A stretch of 64,000 nt of DNA from Oscarella lobularis (taxonomy: Eukaryota > Porifera > Homoscleromorpha > Homosclerophorida > Oscarellidae): the NCBI RefSeq assembly GCF_947507565.1, contig NC_089186.1, forward strand, positions 2,046,001 through 2,110,000. Direction: 5' to 3'. Positions 23,217 through 35,543 of this stretch are shown piece by piece. The first letter of the stretch is position 1. Every line of letters starts with the position of its first letter. The notes beneath the pieces are model-generated. The model was not told the DNA's origin and made no database searches. It saw only the letters and a list, made by a program, of their open reading frames with translations. Made by a program: the position numbers and the translations under genes.

Positions 23217-23908
23217 TTAGTAGTCATTCTGCAGATGGCGCTTGTATTCCGCTTCGATGTGCGACGTCGTTATTCCCACTAGCTTGTAGGCATTCACGAG
23301 CTCTCTCAACGTGGGCTTTTCTGATCTAAGTTTCCACGACTCGAGAATTTTGTGAAGGCGAACGACGAAACTCGACGTGTTCTCCTTGATCTCGGCGATC
23401 TCTGAGACGCTCGCACCCAACTTCATGGCGATTTCTTCCCACTTCGCTGCCCCCACACTGGCCAGGACTTGGTACACCGCGCGAGGCGGAGCTTCGTCGA
23501 GGGGAGGAAGTATTGACGAACCTGAAACATAAGGTGTGAAAGCAGAACCGGCCGGAAAAAAAGTTTCTACTGACTGGGTGTAGTAGTACTTGTACCGGTG
23601 TGGTCATTGCCAGATAGACACAGGAGATCGTGCAACTTTTTGCCGTGCCCCTCTTCTAGCAAAGCCTCGCAGAACCTATCGAAAGACGGCGGCGGATGCT
23701 TTCGAAGGATCGTGAATAGTTTTCGAGCCACGGGCGCGAGCGCTGTCTTCTTGTCCAATTCGGCCATTATTTCTTCGTATTGGGGGTCGGTCAAGCATTC
23801 TTTCGCGAGCAGACTATCTATAAGGCTGCCGCTGAGAAAACTAGACAGAAGGCCCACGGCCTTCGGCAGAACGGGAATGAGACGCGTTTTCCACTTGGGG
23901 TCGGCCAT
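23217..23908 (-). CDS. CARD plus death domain adaptor (RAIDD/CRADD-like), copy 2
   Basis: A paralogue of the gene at 16918-17615 with the same two-exon structure and near-identical intron edges. Exon 1 (MADPKWKTRLIPVLPKAVGL) is a CARD, with ARKLFTILRKHPPPSFDRF and HDLLCLSGNDHTGTSTTTPS at its end. Exon 2 (about 23519-23217) is a death domain (VGAAKWEEIAMKLGASVSEI, ILESWKLRSEKPT, EAEYKRHLQNDY, then TAA). Both frames are open and changes are spread through the CARD, so it looks functional and diverging rather than decayed. An in-frame CTA/ATG region upstream could extend the start by nine codons, but the copy 1 start supports 23908. It probably joins death-fold complexes, as inferred for copy 1. 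Confidence 0.85.
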
Positions 23909-23995
23909 GGCGCTTACGTCACCTAGCATGCGCACTCACTTCCCTTAGCAATTTAGCATAAAGTCAAATTAACTTTATTCGATTAATTAGAACTG

Positions 23996-25376
23996 TCAAG
24001 ACTCTTCTACAGATGGCAACCAGAATCCCTATATATATACGTACATACAAAAATACATAGATTAGTTACCACTTACCACATTGGTGCAAGCTGTTGCCAG
24101 CATCATTGCCTTGGGATTGAACTGAACGCAGTAGGTGGGACCAGGATGATTTCCTTCTAGAACGGCGACTCTGTTTCCATACGCTGTCGACCATGCGTAG
24201 ACTTTTCCGTCTTGAGAACCTGACACGAAGGACATCACAGTGAAGAAATTCTGACAATAAAATGCATTCAAATCAACCTGAGAAAACGAATTGGTTATCT
24301 GGACTGAATGAAGCCTGTAGCTTCAGTTTCTTCTCGTTGAGAAATCCCTAATGATACAAAAAAACGATTCTAATACACAATCTTTCTCATGAAGTTTCGT
24401 ACTGTAAAGGTCTGTAATAGGCTCCCTTCAAATGCATCCAACATGTATATATACTCCCCCGTTGTCGAAATAAGAATGCTTTTGCCATCTCTACTAAATT
24501 TCAGATCGGACCACTCCAATCCCGAGGTTCGAGTGAGTCGAAAAGTCGCAAAAGGACCCTAGAAAAAAAATAAAGAAAAGTGAAAGATGCCCAGACAATA
24601 ATATTTGGCTTTCAATACTTTATCAAAAGAACGCAAATCGTATAGCCGCACTTGCTGAGAATCAATACCGACCGCAAAAATAAGACCCTCCGGATCGAAA
24701 GAGACGGAAGGACTCGTGACGACTTGCTTTAGACACATCAATCCCTTATAACAAAACAAACAGCATCACATAACGTCAGCCTATATCAAAAAAAATCTCA
24801 CCTGACAGTTGGGCGACCGAAGGTCCCACAGACGAACCGTTTTATCCAGAGACCCCGATATAAAGGAATCATCAACAGGCGACATATCAAGAGCAACTAC
24901 CCTGAAAAAACATACAGAATACAGTGTGTTCAGTCTCTAGGCATACCTCTTCGTGTGACCGCTAAAGTACCGTAGATACTTATTATCGTGCAGAGACAAG
25001 TATCGAATTATATCTAGCGAACAAACGTCTCATTTCCTTACGAGCTACGTCTATTTCCTACCGTCGTTCTTATTCGAAGCGTGTAGCACTGCATTTGGAG
25101 CGTGCGTGTATCTAACAAGATCGCAGCCGTACTTTTTGCTATACACCGTTCGTTTGGATCTATTTGAAGACGATTGGCGTCCGAGAAGGCGCGATTTGAG
25201 CATCGCTACGCCTACTTTCCGTCCTTGCAGTCGTAGATGACGATCGAATCGTCGTTGCTGCTCGTTATTAGGCTGTCGCCGTTCGGCCAATAGTCGAAGG
25301 CGTTTATGGGCGCCGAATTCTCGCGAAAGACTTTGGCGAGTTTGAACGATTTGACGACGTTCTCCGTGAGCTTCAT
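23996..25376 (-). CDS. WDR82: WDR82, WD40 subunit of SET1 and PNUTS-PP1 complexes
   Basis: WDR82 recruits SET1 H3K4 methyltransferase to initiating RNA polymerase II and takes part in transcription termination. The start [20 protein letters not shown] is at 25376 (an ATG two codons upstream, 25382, is also possible). Later exons read in order along the family: [15 protein letters not shown] (about 25135-25075), [16 protein letters not shown] (about 24995-24960), [29 protein letters not shown] and [20 protein letters not shown] (about 24730-24615). A late exon gives [19 protein letters not shown] (about 24225-24070). A final exon ending [10 protein letters not shown] with TGA at 23998-23996 corresponds to the conserved FWLP tail. 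The family order is complete. Confidence 0.92.
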
Positions 25377-25471
25377 TGACATCGCGACGACGCACTGGGC
25401 ATGCGTAATAAATATTTTAAACTTTGAAATTCGACAATTAAACTTAAAAATATATCCAAGTACTTTGAGAT

Positions 25472-27883
25472 TTACTTTGAGATTGCTACAGAAGCGCTGC
25501 CTGAGCACGAGAATTTTTTAGTCCACGACTTTTCTCTAATTTTTAATTGGCTCCATTCCCTCCTGGTTAGATGAGCTGGATTTGATATAGCCGTTCCGTT
25601 GGTGTGGCTGTTCCCTGCTCCTGACGAGCTACTGACTTGCTCCAAGCCACGCAGCCACTGATCAAAAGACGGGTGAGTTTGAAGGCGATGGCACACAACT
25701 GACGAAAGGCCAGCACAGTTCTCAGGTCGAAACCAATCTCGCAAGAAGTACACGTCCTTTTTTAGTTGATCAGTTCCGGAAGAACTAGGAAGAAAATTTA
25801 AACTCGTCCTGACGTTTTTTCTCTATATAGCTTACCTCAGTTTCAGTTTTCGATTAAATATCACTGTTTCCCACTCAGTCATTACTGTCCCAATCACGTC
25901 AATTAATATATTTATCTGCTGTTCCTCCGCGAAGTCTGCTAGAGACGACGTAAAAGGATAGATCAACTGAAAGATGGTTGCCGTCACGAAATCAGACGGC
26001 TCCGTTCCAGCATTTCCTAAACAAGGTCCCTTAGAGAAAAGCACCATACCTAAACTCGTTGTAATGTCTTACGAAATCGCTTTCTCCATAGTTTGTTCGT
26101 CGGAAATGTTTGCCTCCAAAACTTGGCGCACATCTGACGAAACCGAGCAGAAAGCCTCGCCACCATATGATCATACAGAGCCTAAAGTGCCCTTGCTAAC
26201 TAGACAAACGCTCTGATATTTATTTATTTATTTCACCTGTAATTCCTCCATGACCTTGGCTCCTCTCACAGACAAAGAAAAGGCTACAGAACCGTAATTC
26301 TCTGGCTGTGTATCATCAATTGGAGGTCTAAGACGATCAGATATTTGATGGGCGTTCAGCACACGTTTGACTACTGTCTTGGAAACTGATGCCAGATCAC
26401 TGTATATTAGGCCAAGGACTTTGGCGACTGTCCAAGACGACAGGTTGGCTTCCAATTGTAAGAGCAGCCACCGATAGAAGAACTGACTAGCAGCGACTGA
26501 AAGACTAAGAAAAGAATACGTATATTCTAGTGTTGACTTTTCCTTCAGAAGAATTGATTCAACGAGTTGCTGCTCAGCTAGTATGGCTGTCATTAGATGA
26601 GTCGTTCTCGTAGTGTGAGGAGGAGAGCGCCCTTCGACGTGATACTGAAAACATTTGTCAAGTGAACTGACCCCTAGGACATTTATAAAGCCTAAGAAAA
26701 GATTTAGTACTACTACACTGGTTCCTACGTATACGTAGGCCCTTACTAGAATCCCAAGCGTTCCTGAATGTCTTTTCCATTACTTTGAAACGAAGATTAG
26801 ATAAGAAAACTAGAGACGAGTATATGAACATGGCTTTAGAACATAGGCACACTCACCTGAAGACTTCTCCTCAAGCAGAGTCAAATTAATGTCGGGAAAT
26901 ATCAAGGAATTAATCTTAGTCCACACAAAAGCGCTGACCGCGTATTTCGACGCTGCCAAGCTCAAATCATCAACACAGTCAATGCAGTCCATTTCCAATT
27001 GACGAGGCAAAGAGTGGTTTCCATAGACGATACTCCTTAGTAAATCAGTAAAATCAAGCAGACGACTATTGTTGCTGCCGCAAAATAGAGACTTCATACT
27101 GAGTGCACTGGTCTCCAGGAGACTCTCTCCATCGCGACACAGTTCCATTATATAGTCTTTCTTAGACTGGCACGTCGTTTCTTTTACAGAAAAGTGCCGC
27201 CGTACAATGTTCATTAGAACCTTGGAAACGTCAAAAGAAATCGAGTGAAAATCCAAATCTTTTGAGCTCAAGAAAACAGCCAATTTGCCTAAAAGCAGAT
27301 CCCCCGCAAACAGAGACTCAAGAGTCTGGCCTCGAGACAATTCAAACACAAACCAAAGCCCATTCAACGTCGACACAAGACTTCTAACAATGGACAACGA
27401 ACCAATCGAGCAATTCGTCAAAAGAAAACAAATCGTCTCATAATATCGACGAAGAAGAGCAATCAAAGCGTCGACGTAGTGCTGATCGAGTCCCGGTAGG
27501 CACGCCAAAACTTCAGACGTACAACGCTCCATATCCAATACGAGATACGATAGTCGACTCTGTTCGGCGTCGAAAAAATTCGCTAAAGTTTCATTCATTC
27601 GTTTTAGGAGAACTAGGAACTTTCGCTGCTCTAATAGACGTTTTTTTCTCGCGACGAGACAGTTTAGTCTACCGAAACGACTGTATAGTCTCTGTTGGGG
27701 CTTGATGTGAAAGTCTCCGGAGTCGTTTCGCGTGACGGGGATCGGATATCGTCCCCGGGTGTCGAGCGAAAGATGTCGACGATTTGACGACTTCGTTTCG
27801 GTCGATTGAGAAACGATGGGCCTTTTAGATCGTCTGTTCGCTGTCGGAAACGCTGGGAAGGCTTCGACTTGCTGCCATGACAT
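25472..27883 (-). CDS. CCDC142: CCDC142-like protein
   Basis: A large helical protein read over about six exons from ATG at 27883 ([20 protein letters not shown]). The long first exon runs to about 26865, followed by [20 protein letters not shown] (about 26815-26745), the exon with [13 protein letters not shown] (about 26600-26230), then [20 protein letters not shown] (about 25995-25835). The last exon begins [18 protein letters not shown] and ends at 25472. The assignment rests on the C-terminal part, where hydrophobic spacing and the order (V[13 protein letters not shown], [33 protein letters not shown]) parallel the CCDC142 C-terminal domain. The N-terminal half is poorly conserved and I cannot confirm it. 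The function of this family is unknown. The gene is 96 bp upstream of WDR82 on the same strand and diverges from CDV3. Confidence 0.6.
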
Positions 27884-28175
27884 TCTCGCATGCGCACTGG
27901 GTTTCAACCCGGATCGGCTGATTCTCTTTCCCAGAGAACGAAAAACGTTTCACACTAAGTCGCGAACAGTACAGTAGTCTAAAAGGCGACGATGGTCGCC
28001 TCGTACGCGATTTTTAGAGAGGCGTTTCGACGACTCCACCTTCCCAATAGCGCGCGTAGAAATACGGGGAGTCCTTCTGTAATGTTCCTCGTGGTCCATC
28101 GTAACTCGCCATCGTTTGCTCTTCGGATCGAACCACAGCACTTTCTCGTCGCACGAAATCCCACTTTTTCGCTCG
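27884..28175. promoter_or_regulatory. Shared divergent promoter region CCDC142-like / CDV3
   Basis: Only 292 bp separate the two start codons, so both genes must initiate here. GC-rich sequence, no TATA box recognised. Confidence 0.5.
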
Positions 28176-29256
28176 ATGGCCGACTTGGACGACTTCTTCG
28201 CGAAAAAGGCGAAGAAAAAGGCGAAAAGCGGCAAGAAGCAATACACGACAAGCACGACGATCGCTAAGAACGTCGAAGCTCAACAGCAGGCCGAATTGCT
28301 ACGCGAACAGGAGAAACTCCAAGCGCCGGAGAAACCAGCGCGTGCAAATCCGGTATAAAAACGAAGTAGAAACGCTTTCGGGGATAGTGACCACATCACG
28401 TGCCATTTCGATTTTGTACTCATCACCCTCTGTTTATATAGAAAGGGGCGTGTCATATGTACAATATATGCATGTATTGACTGTAGGAGGACGAGAAGTG
28501 GCGCGATTTTGAGGATGACGAAAAGCCCAAGGATTTTAGCGGGTTAAAAATCGTTGAACTCAAACGAGGGTAAGGAGCATCGAGAGATTCTGGCAACGTA
28601 CGAATTGAAAATTGTGTGTGATCAATTAGCACGTCGCAGCAAGACCAGAAACCGGAAAGCGAGGAACAGCAAAGCGAAAAGCCTCAAACTGAAGGTAAGA
28701 GACTCTTAGGCTTCTACACTTTGGGGTTGGGAAGAGAGACGCCTTACGTTGAAAGAGGGAGACACTCAACTCGTGAAACCGTCCGAAGCTGCAGCGGGCC
28801 CGTGGCAAATCAGCCACGAGCCTTCGTCTAGTTCCTCGCCGTCGACAGAGCCTGTTCGCGCAGAAAAAAGTCAGTTAGAGATACGCTAGAAGAGAGAGAG
28901 CCCTCTAACCGCACCTCCTCTCTTCAGCTGTGGAAAAAACCGAGATGACGGGAAAGTATCGGCCTGGAATGTTCGCCGCTATGAGAGGCCAGTCGAAGCC
29001 ATTGACTCCCGTTTCGGCTGGAGGAGGCGGCGGCAGATGGCCGGGAAAGAAGAAAAAGCCGCCTGACGTGACGAGCACGGAAGACTTTCCCTCTCTCCAA
29101 GGAGCCGCCCTGGGCGCCCACGAGGATCCCGAGCCCGGTGACGCGTTCGAAAAAGTCGAAGGGGGTATTCGCGGCGCAAACAGTCGTCATCTCGAGCAGG
29201 GGCCGGAGATTGAACTGGGAAACAAGTTCGGTGCATTGGACGTCGGCAATTCGTAG
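28176..29256 (+). CDS. CDV3: CDV3 homologue
   Basis: A small, charged, disordered protein of unknown molecular role. It starts MADLDDFFAKKAKKKAKSGK, matching the DNFFAKRDKKKKK head of CDV3. Later exons carry EKWRDFEDDEKPKDFSGLKI (about 28488-28570), which corresponds to the family WKELEQKEVDYSGL block. GPWQISHEPSSS follows (about 28797-28870). The last exon (about 28928-29256) has YRPGMFAA, a glycine/lysine-rich stretch and STEDFPSLQ, the family QFPSLQ motif, and ends NKFGALDVGNS. All conserved blocks are in the family order, and the gene is compact with 100-130 bp introns. Confidence 0.88.
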
Positions 29257-29410
29257 ACTTGAATGCGCAACTCTTATATTATTAGTCTCCAAGTCCTCGT
29301 TCCCTTATAACTCAACGTTCAGCTAGGGCTGCTTAAAAGAAATAGGACACTCTTTTCCCCTCTCTCTGTATGTTTTTTGTTGTGTGTGCTGTACTTTTGT
29401 CGCCTTAATT

Positions 29411-32400
29411 CTAAGTCCACACGTCTTCGCAGTATCGCTTCTCGTCGCGCATCGACTTTAGAAGAGTGCTGGCTTCGTCTGCGGACTTGCCTGTACATAA
29501 GAAACACGTGGAATCGATTTTCTAGAGAAAGAGTCACCACAGTACCACTGTGCTCTTGAAGAATGTCCGAAAACGTTGCCATTACTTCCTTAGCCATATT
29601 CCTAGCATCGCTAGAGAAAAAGATAGCGTTTTCCTATTGCCTCTTATTTATCGTACCCGCAGACGAATATTGACGCGTCTCCGTTGACTATCAGATCAGC
29701 TATTTCCTTTCCTTTCTGCTTCATGTAGTGCTGGACGTACTTGGGCGCGCCTTCTTTCTGGCCTTCGTCGCGAGAAAAGCAGACGCACAATTGAGACAGG
29801 ATCCTATCGCTAAGAAAGCCTTCGAGGTCCTTCCTAAAAACGAGCCAACGTACTGGACCTCTTTTATTTATTTTGAGTGTTTACCTGTATAAAAAGTCTC
29901 TTTCCTTGTGACGGCATCCGAAGAAGAGCAGCATTTCGCCGAATCGCAGACGCATGCCGGTCATTTTGGCAGCCAGACGTTGCTGCTTCCTAGCGAGAGA
30001 CAACAAAGGGGTCACCCACAAACTGCAAACCCCAGTACAGAGAAAAAACCTATGTTCGAGAAAACCAATGAATGGAGCAACGCCTGTTCCCGGTCCAACC
30101 ATAATAATAGGAGTCTTGACCGCTTCTGGAAGTTTAAAGCGATTATTGACTCGAAAGAAAATGGGAATCTAGGGACAAACGTTTCTAAAAAGAACACGCC
30201 ATTCTCATCTGATCATACTTTCACATCAACATCCGGTTTGACGTCGGATGATTCGCCGAAAGGTATCTGAAAGCTTTCGGTGATGCTGTTCAACCAGCCT
30301 GTACAAACACCGCGTCTAAAGCGAGAAATCTAAGGCTAATACCGTACTATCTAACATATACTGTACCGTGAAGGGAAGTTCATTTTTTGAGGCAACTTAA
30401 CAACATTAAAAACAAAACGAACGCTCGACTCATTAACAAGACGTGAACTAAAGAGCTCATTATCCTTTTTAAGCAGAGTCAAAGCCTCTAGTTTACCTAG
30501 AAACAGAGTAGGAACGTGGCTGCAAGCGAAGGAGCCCATCTAGAAGATAGGAGACCCTAAGTGTCTGTGAATAAACAACTGCTCTCGTACTCAATAGGGT
30601 TTGCAGCGATGGCATGCAAGAGGGAAACGCTTCGAGAATGTCCAAAACGTTGACAGAACTCTCTCGAATCAGAGAAGAATAGTCGTTTGCACCTGAGAGG
30701 AGAAGATGTGATAAAGAAAAGGCGACGTTCGATGAGATGACAACCTTGTCGACTGCACAGTTCCAAAATTCGCCGCTTTTCCTTTGCATTCGACGTGGAC
30801 TCGGCCAATTTACGAAGAAACATCTAAAACACAGGTATCAATAAACTAGATAGATAATTTCGACGCGTGTACCTTCTTTGGTACGCCTCTTATGTCACAG
30901 CAATACTTCAGCCAACCGTACGGCGTCCAAGTTTCAGGCAAATGAGAAAGATCTGCGAGAAATTGAATATCCATCTCTTCTTTTCTATATAATTTCTTAG
31001 TACCTCTAGTCGCCGCACTGGCTTTCACGTTTATCTTCGCTTCCTTATGAGCGACGTCCGTCAAATCGAGTCGCTCTATAAGCCAATTGACTTCGCGATC
31101 AGAATTCTGGCAGATAATGCTGAAGGCGTCGCCTGGCTCATATTGTACGTGATCGGACTCCTAAAAAATAAACAACCAAGTGTCTAGATTTGAATGAGTG
31201 AAGGAGTGAAGAGGAGCTCACCGACAGATCAAGTTCAAATTCAAGGGCTTTCTTGACGGCATCGTGTCTCGATAGAACTTTGGCTGACGTAATCTTTGCC
31301 ATGAAGACGGAAGTCGCTGACGACGGATACCAGGAGGCCTCGCGAAAGTGACTCAGTTTGACTGACGAATTTCCCTAGAAGCAATTTGAAAATTTCGGTT
31401 ATTTAATAGCACGCGTTGTTCTCACTGGAAGAAAACGAATTTCTAAAGGTTCGTTAGGCAGCGGAGGAAGATTCAACGCTACAGTACAGACACAGTAGAT
31501 ATATTGAAAGTGCAAGTAATTTTATTCATACTTTGACGTGACATTCCCGTGTCCGAACAACAGAGCGATTCCATCAGTCGTCGAACGTTTTCCACTTCAG
31601 TCAAGTCCTTCTCTTCCTCTTTTTCTTTTTGAGTCGTCATTGCCTTAGCAACGACGCGACGTTCATCCTTTTCGTCCTTTCGATTGGCTAGTGGACTCGA
31701 ATTCGTCGCGAGCGTCGCCGCGGAACCGCGTTTCTGCTTCTCCCGTTGCTGCGGCGACGACGATGACGTCGACGAGGATCTCTCCTTATTTCCTACTGTT
31801 GTCCCATTTTGCTTCGCTGCACGAAAAAGTCAGATATGTTAAAAAAATAACCCTTGCACTCCATATACAAGTCTTGGATCTAGCCGCCGGATTCAACTGA
31901 GCTATAACGCTTTGGGGATCCTTAGAGTTCGACGAGCGCGGCGTTTTTCCCTTCTCCGGTGCGGCTATCGTCGTCGAAGCCTTCGACTTTGCAGTAGGCG
32001 CTTTTTTCGCTGGGGGAGGCTACGAGTAAAAGATGATCCTATTTGAGAATTGATTTGATATTGGGATAATTACTTTGGCTGATGTGGAGTCCTTCTGAAC
32101 GGCTCCTCCTTCCGGTTGGAGTCCGAGGACTTTTCGAACAGCGTTCCATAGTCCGTCGATCCACGGCTCGACGACCCTCTCTAGTCTATGAGCACGTGTA
32201 TTTTATATAGGGGACCCCCCCCTGCGCTTATTTACCCTATGGCGTCATCAGCGTAGTCGACTGGGTAGAAGGGAGTCGCTCCAAGTTCCAGAAGACGTCG
32301 ATTCAAGTTCTTGCTAAAATTGCAAAAATTCGTGTAATTGCTGTCACCAAGTCCTTTATTATAAAGAAATAATAATAATATTAATTATCTATACATGCGA

Positions 32401-32955
32401 GCTTGTTTCATTTGCTAACCCAAAACGGAATATTTCAAATGTTTCAAGTGATCGCGACTGAGCGTCTTCTTCTTCAGACGTCGCCAGAATTTCTGCGCCG
32501 TGTCGGGCGGATCGCCGTCACCGGTTGTCGAGGCAACGAAAACGACGACTTTCTCCTTGTCGACGTCAAACTGAGACCACAGAGACAAGCCCCCCAATAG
32601 ATATAGTCAATAGATAAATAGTTTTGCGTGGGAGTGTCTACAGAAGCCGGAAATATTTTTCACTAAATAATTGTCTCTGGTCAAATTGGCTTTAGCCCAA
32701 TTAGTAACTACGATCGTCCTTCACAAATGCGTCTAGAAATTCGACACACGGCTACGACTATCGAGTCAAATGGCTTCGCGATCTATCGTATCTTCTCTCC
32801 CGCGTTTTTACGAGTACCTTCTTATCCGTTTGGCTTAGGCAGTGTATTGCCGGCGACAAGCCGTGGCTTTCCGCCTGCTCGAAGATCTCCTCTTTCGCTA
32901 TCGCCTCTGCCTGCCCGGTTTGCGATGCGTAGAGTAGGAGAAATCGCGATGCCAT
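29411..32955 (-). CDS. MTRR: Methionine synthase reductase
   Basis: This diflavin reductase passes electrons from NADPH through FAD and FMN to reactivate cobalamin-dependent methionine synthase. The start ATG is at 32955 ([20 protein letters not shown], the FMN phosphate loop). Next come [20 protein letters not shown] (about 32555-32460), then a cysteine/asparagine loop and [19 protein letters not shown] (about 32185-32110). A variable hinge (about 32090-31600) leads into the FAD domain: EYEPGDAF-type sequence, [19 protein letters not shown] (about 30960-30900), LQPRSYSVS (about 30510-30490) and FVFNVVKLP. The NADPH domain has [15 protein letters not shown] (about 30100-30055) and [15 protein letters not shown] (about 29935-29890). 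The terminal [13 protein letters not shown] ends with TAG at 29413-29411. The gene appears complete, with about 14 exons. Confidence 0.93.
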
Positions 32956-33282
32956 CTCTAGGGAGTCGTGACGGCGGATATCCCGGATTGTTGTCCTGTT
33001 TCGAGCCGATTGGAGCCGTCGTCTCGCTCTCCGGCGAGTAGATCGCGTCTGCGTTGCTTGCGTCTGGTGTGACTGGGTGCGATATCAATTGCCAGTTGGC
33101 ACGATAAGCGAATAGACACTTCTGTAGCCCGAATCTCTCCTTGTGAGGGTTCTCCAAGGCACACATTGAAAAATTACGTTACGCGTCTCGTCGCTTATCG
33201 TCCGGCTCGCACACGATAACGAAAAAATCACGCGCACGCCGTCGCGTGGCCCCAGACACGCGTACGTTAGTCAATAGTCGAA
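32956..33282. promoter_or_regulatory. Shared divergent promoter region MTRR / ORC2
   Basis: 327 bp lie between the start codons of two divergent genes. No TATA box or other site recognised with confidence, and no ORF here has family support. Confidence 0.45.
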
Positions 33283-35513
33283 ATGAGAAGAAAACGACGC
33301 AAGACGAGCTCTGACGATGAAGAAGACGACACTCACGAACTCAGTGAAGTGTCTACGTCTTCAGACGAGTCATCGGACGGTGGGAGCGAAGAGATAGATA
33401 GAGAGACTATATCTAATATCCCTCAGGGTATCAGTCAATAGCTGCCAAATCGTTGTTCGCTTTCGTAAAGGAACGAAAGCGCAAAGATAAACTTGGGCGG
33501 GCACGAAAGGTTTTTAATTAGGAAGAGCTCTATTTTTTGGGGCTTGCATTTGCAAGGCCACTTTGATTCAGGATGCAGATGCACCTGTCACTTCTTCTGT
33601 GAAAGAGATCACAGGCAAGTGCCTGTTCATACACTGACTTGATTGATTGATTGTGTATTTCAGATAAAGAAATACCAGTGGAGCAGGAGAATAACGTGGC
33701 AATAGATGAGACGGGAGAAGAGAAGCAGGAGCAAGAAGAATTAGATAGCCAGGAAGAGGAAGAGGAGAAGGAATTAGACAACAACAAGGAGGAGGAGGAG
33801 GAGATAAAAGAAAAATCAGATGACAAACAAGAGGAAATCCTTGAAGCTACGAATGATAAAGAAAACGAAGACTCGAATGAAGAAGACGAGTAAGTGACTA
33901 AACTATAAGCAAGTACGTAGCCAGTGTTCAGTTCTAATCTCGATACAGACCTCCTGACAAGACAGAGGTAGTGATTGCTAAGGCTTTCATCTTCTTTTTA
34001 TTGGCATACCGATGTAGTCCGTGCCTTCATCGAATTACTTCACCGCCTGCGCAAAATCGACTTTCGATACGACGTCAGATCGCACGTTAGCGAGAAAACG
34101 TCTCACAGCCGAAGTGCGACGAATCAGTGTGGACCAGACCTGTATAACAACACTTCGATATATCTTAGATGGTCGAGGAGAGTCTTGCATCTCTCCCCGA
34201 CCCATTCAAAGCGGAGAAAAAGGCGCTGCTTGCCACGTACGAATCCCATTTCGACGAATGGATTCTCCAAATGGAGTACGAAACATGAACTCATTACATC
34301 TTTGTCTATCTTTTTTCTTTTGCGTAGAGAAGGATTTAACATTTTGCTCTATGGACTTGGATCGAAAATGAGTCTCGTGGAGAAATTCTGCGAGGAGCAT
34401 CTCAGCGGCCAATGCGCGTATTTGACTGTAATGGGACACGAGTCCGGAATTGGTCTAAAGGAGGTACAGCGTTTCTCGCATCAACGCTTCACAAATATTT
34501 TTTTATTGGACTACTGTACAGGTACTACGGCAGATCTTTAGCAAAATTTTGAAGCGTTCTATTCCGTCTGCGAATTTGTTTGACCAGTGCCGTCGTCTAA
34601 AGTCTCTCTTAGAAGAAGAAGAGACAGGCAATAAATATAGACTCAAAAATTTCCTAATCCCACGAGCAGTGTGAATTGCTTTAGAAATTTATCTAGTTAT
34701 TCATGGTATTGATGGCGCGAAACTTCAAAGGGACAAGGTACGTCTGTTCTTGATACCCACTGATTTGTTTGAAAATTTTAATAAACAGAGTCAGCAACTT
34801 ATCAGTGAACTATCCGCAATATCTCGTATTCATATCATAGCCACTGTCAATCACGCCAACGCAGCACTTCGTAGGGGGTGCTCTCGTTTTTTTTTCACTG
34901 TTTATTTAGACATTTTGTCTGCAGTATGGAATGACGCACAACGAGATCATTTCAATTGGATTTGCTATGACGTCGCCACTTTTGAATCATACGCCTTAGA
35001 GTCGTTGTATGAAGAGACCCTGATGATTGACGAGAGAGCGTTACTTGCAAAGAAATCGGTAAGGCAAGTGATGAAAAGTCTCACTCCAAATGGAAGGTAA
35101 CGGACCAATACTAACAGAGATATTTGACAATCTACAGCTTCCCCAATAATATAGAGGCGTGTTTATTTTGCTATGCAATAGCCAGCTTGATAAAAAACAA
35201 AACCATAGAGGTACGCAGAAGAATTGGTGTCTTTTGACTTTCATGCATAATTTTACAGGACTTTCTTTTCCGGTGCTCTATCGAAAATGTCGCGAGAAGT
35301 TTCTCGTTAGTAACATGGCGGCGATGAAAGCCCAGCTGACTGAATTTCACGATCACAAATTGATTAGCAGTAAAAAGGTTAGCATAGGGCAGCTTATTTA
35401 TTCTTCATACAAGGCAACGTATTAACTAGAATGCTGAAGGAGTTGAAATTTTGACCGTTTCCCTGCCTTCAGAACTTCTGGAGGAAATCATCGACGAATA
35501 CGATCCAGTCTAG
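33283..35513 (+). CDS. ORC2: Origin recognition complex subunit 2
   Basis: ORC2 is an AAA+-like core subunit of the complex that marks replication origins. The start MRRKRRKTSSDDEEDD is at 33283, with a basic then acidic disordered head. A second, strongly acidic exon (about 33662-33891) is rich in Glu. The conserved part begins SNYFTACAKSTFDTTSDRTL (about 34027-34085; the family DNYF...TSDRTL block). It continues with LATYESHFDEWILQM and GFNILLYGLGSKMSLVEKFC (about 34320-34390). Next are LVIHGIDGAKLQRDK, SQQLISELSAISRIHIIATV (about 34790-34850), WNDAQRDHFNWICYDVATF, VMKSLTPNGRGVFILLCNSQ, and GLSFPVLYRKCREKF...AQLTEFHDHKLISSKK, the winged-helix end. Stop TAG is at 35511-35513. The gene is complete. 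Confidence 0.92.
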
Positions 35514-35543
35514 ACGACTTCAGTCGTTTTTTATATATAACTA

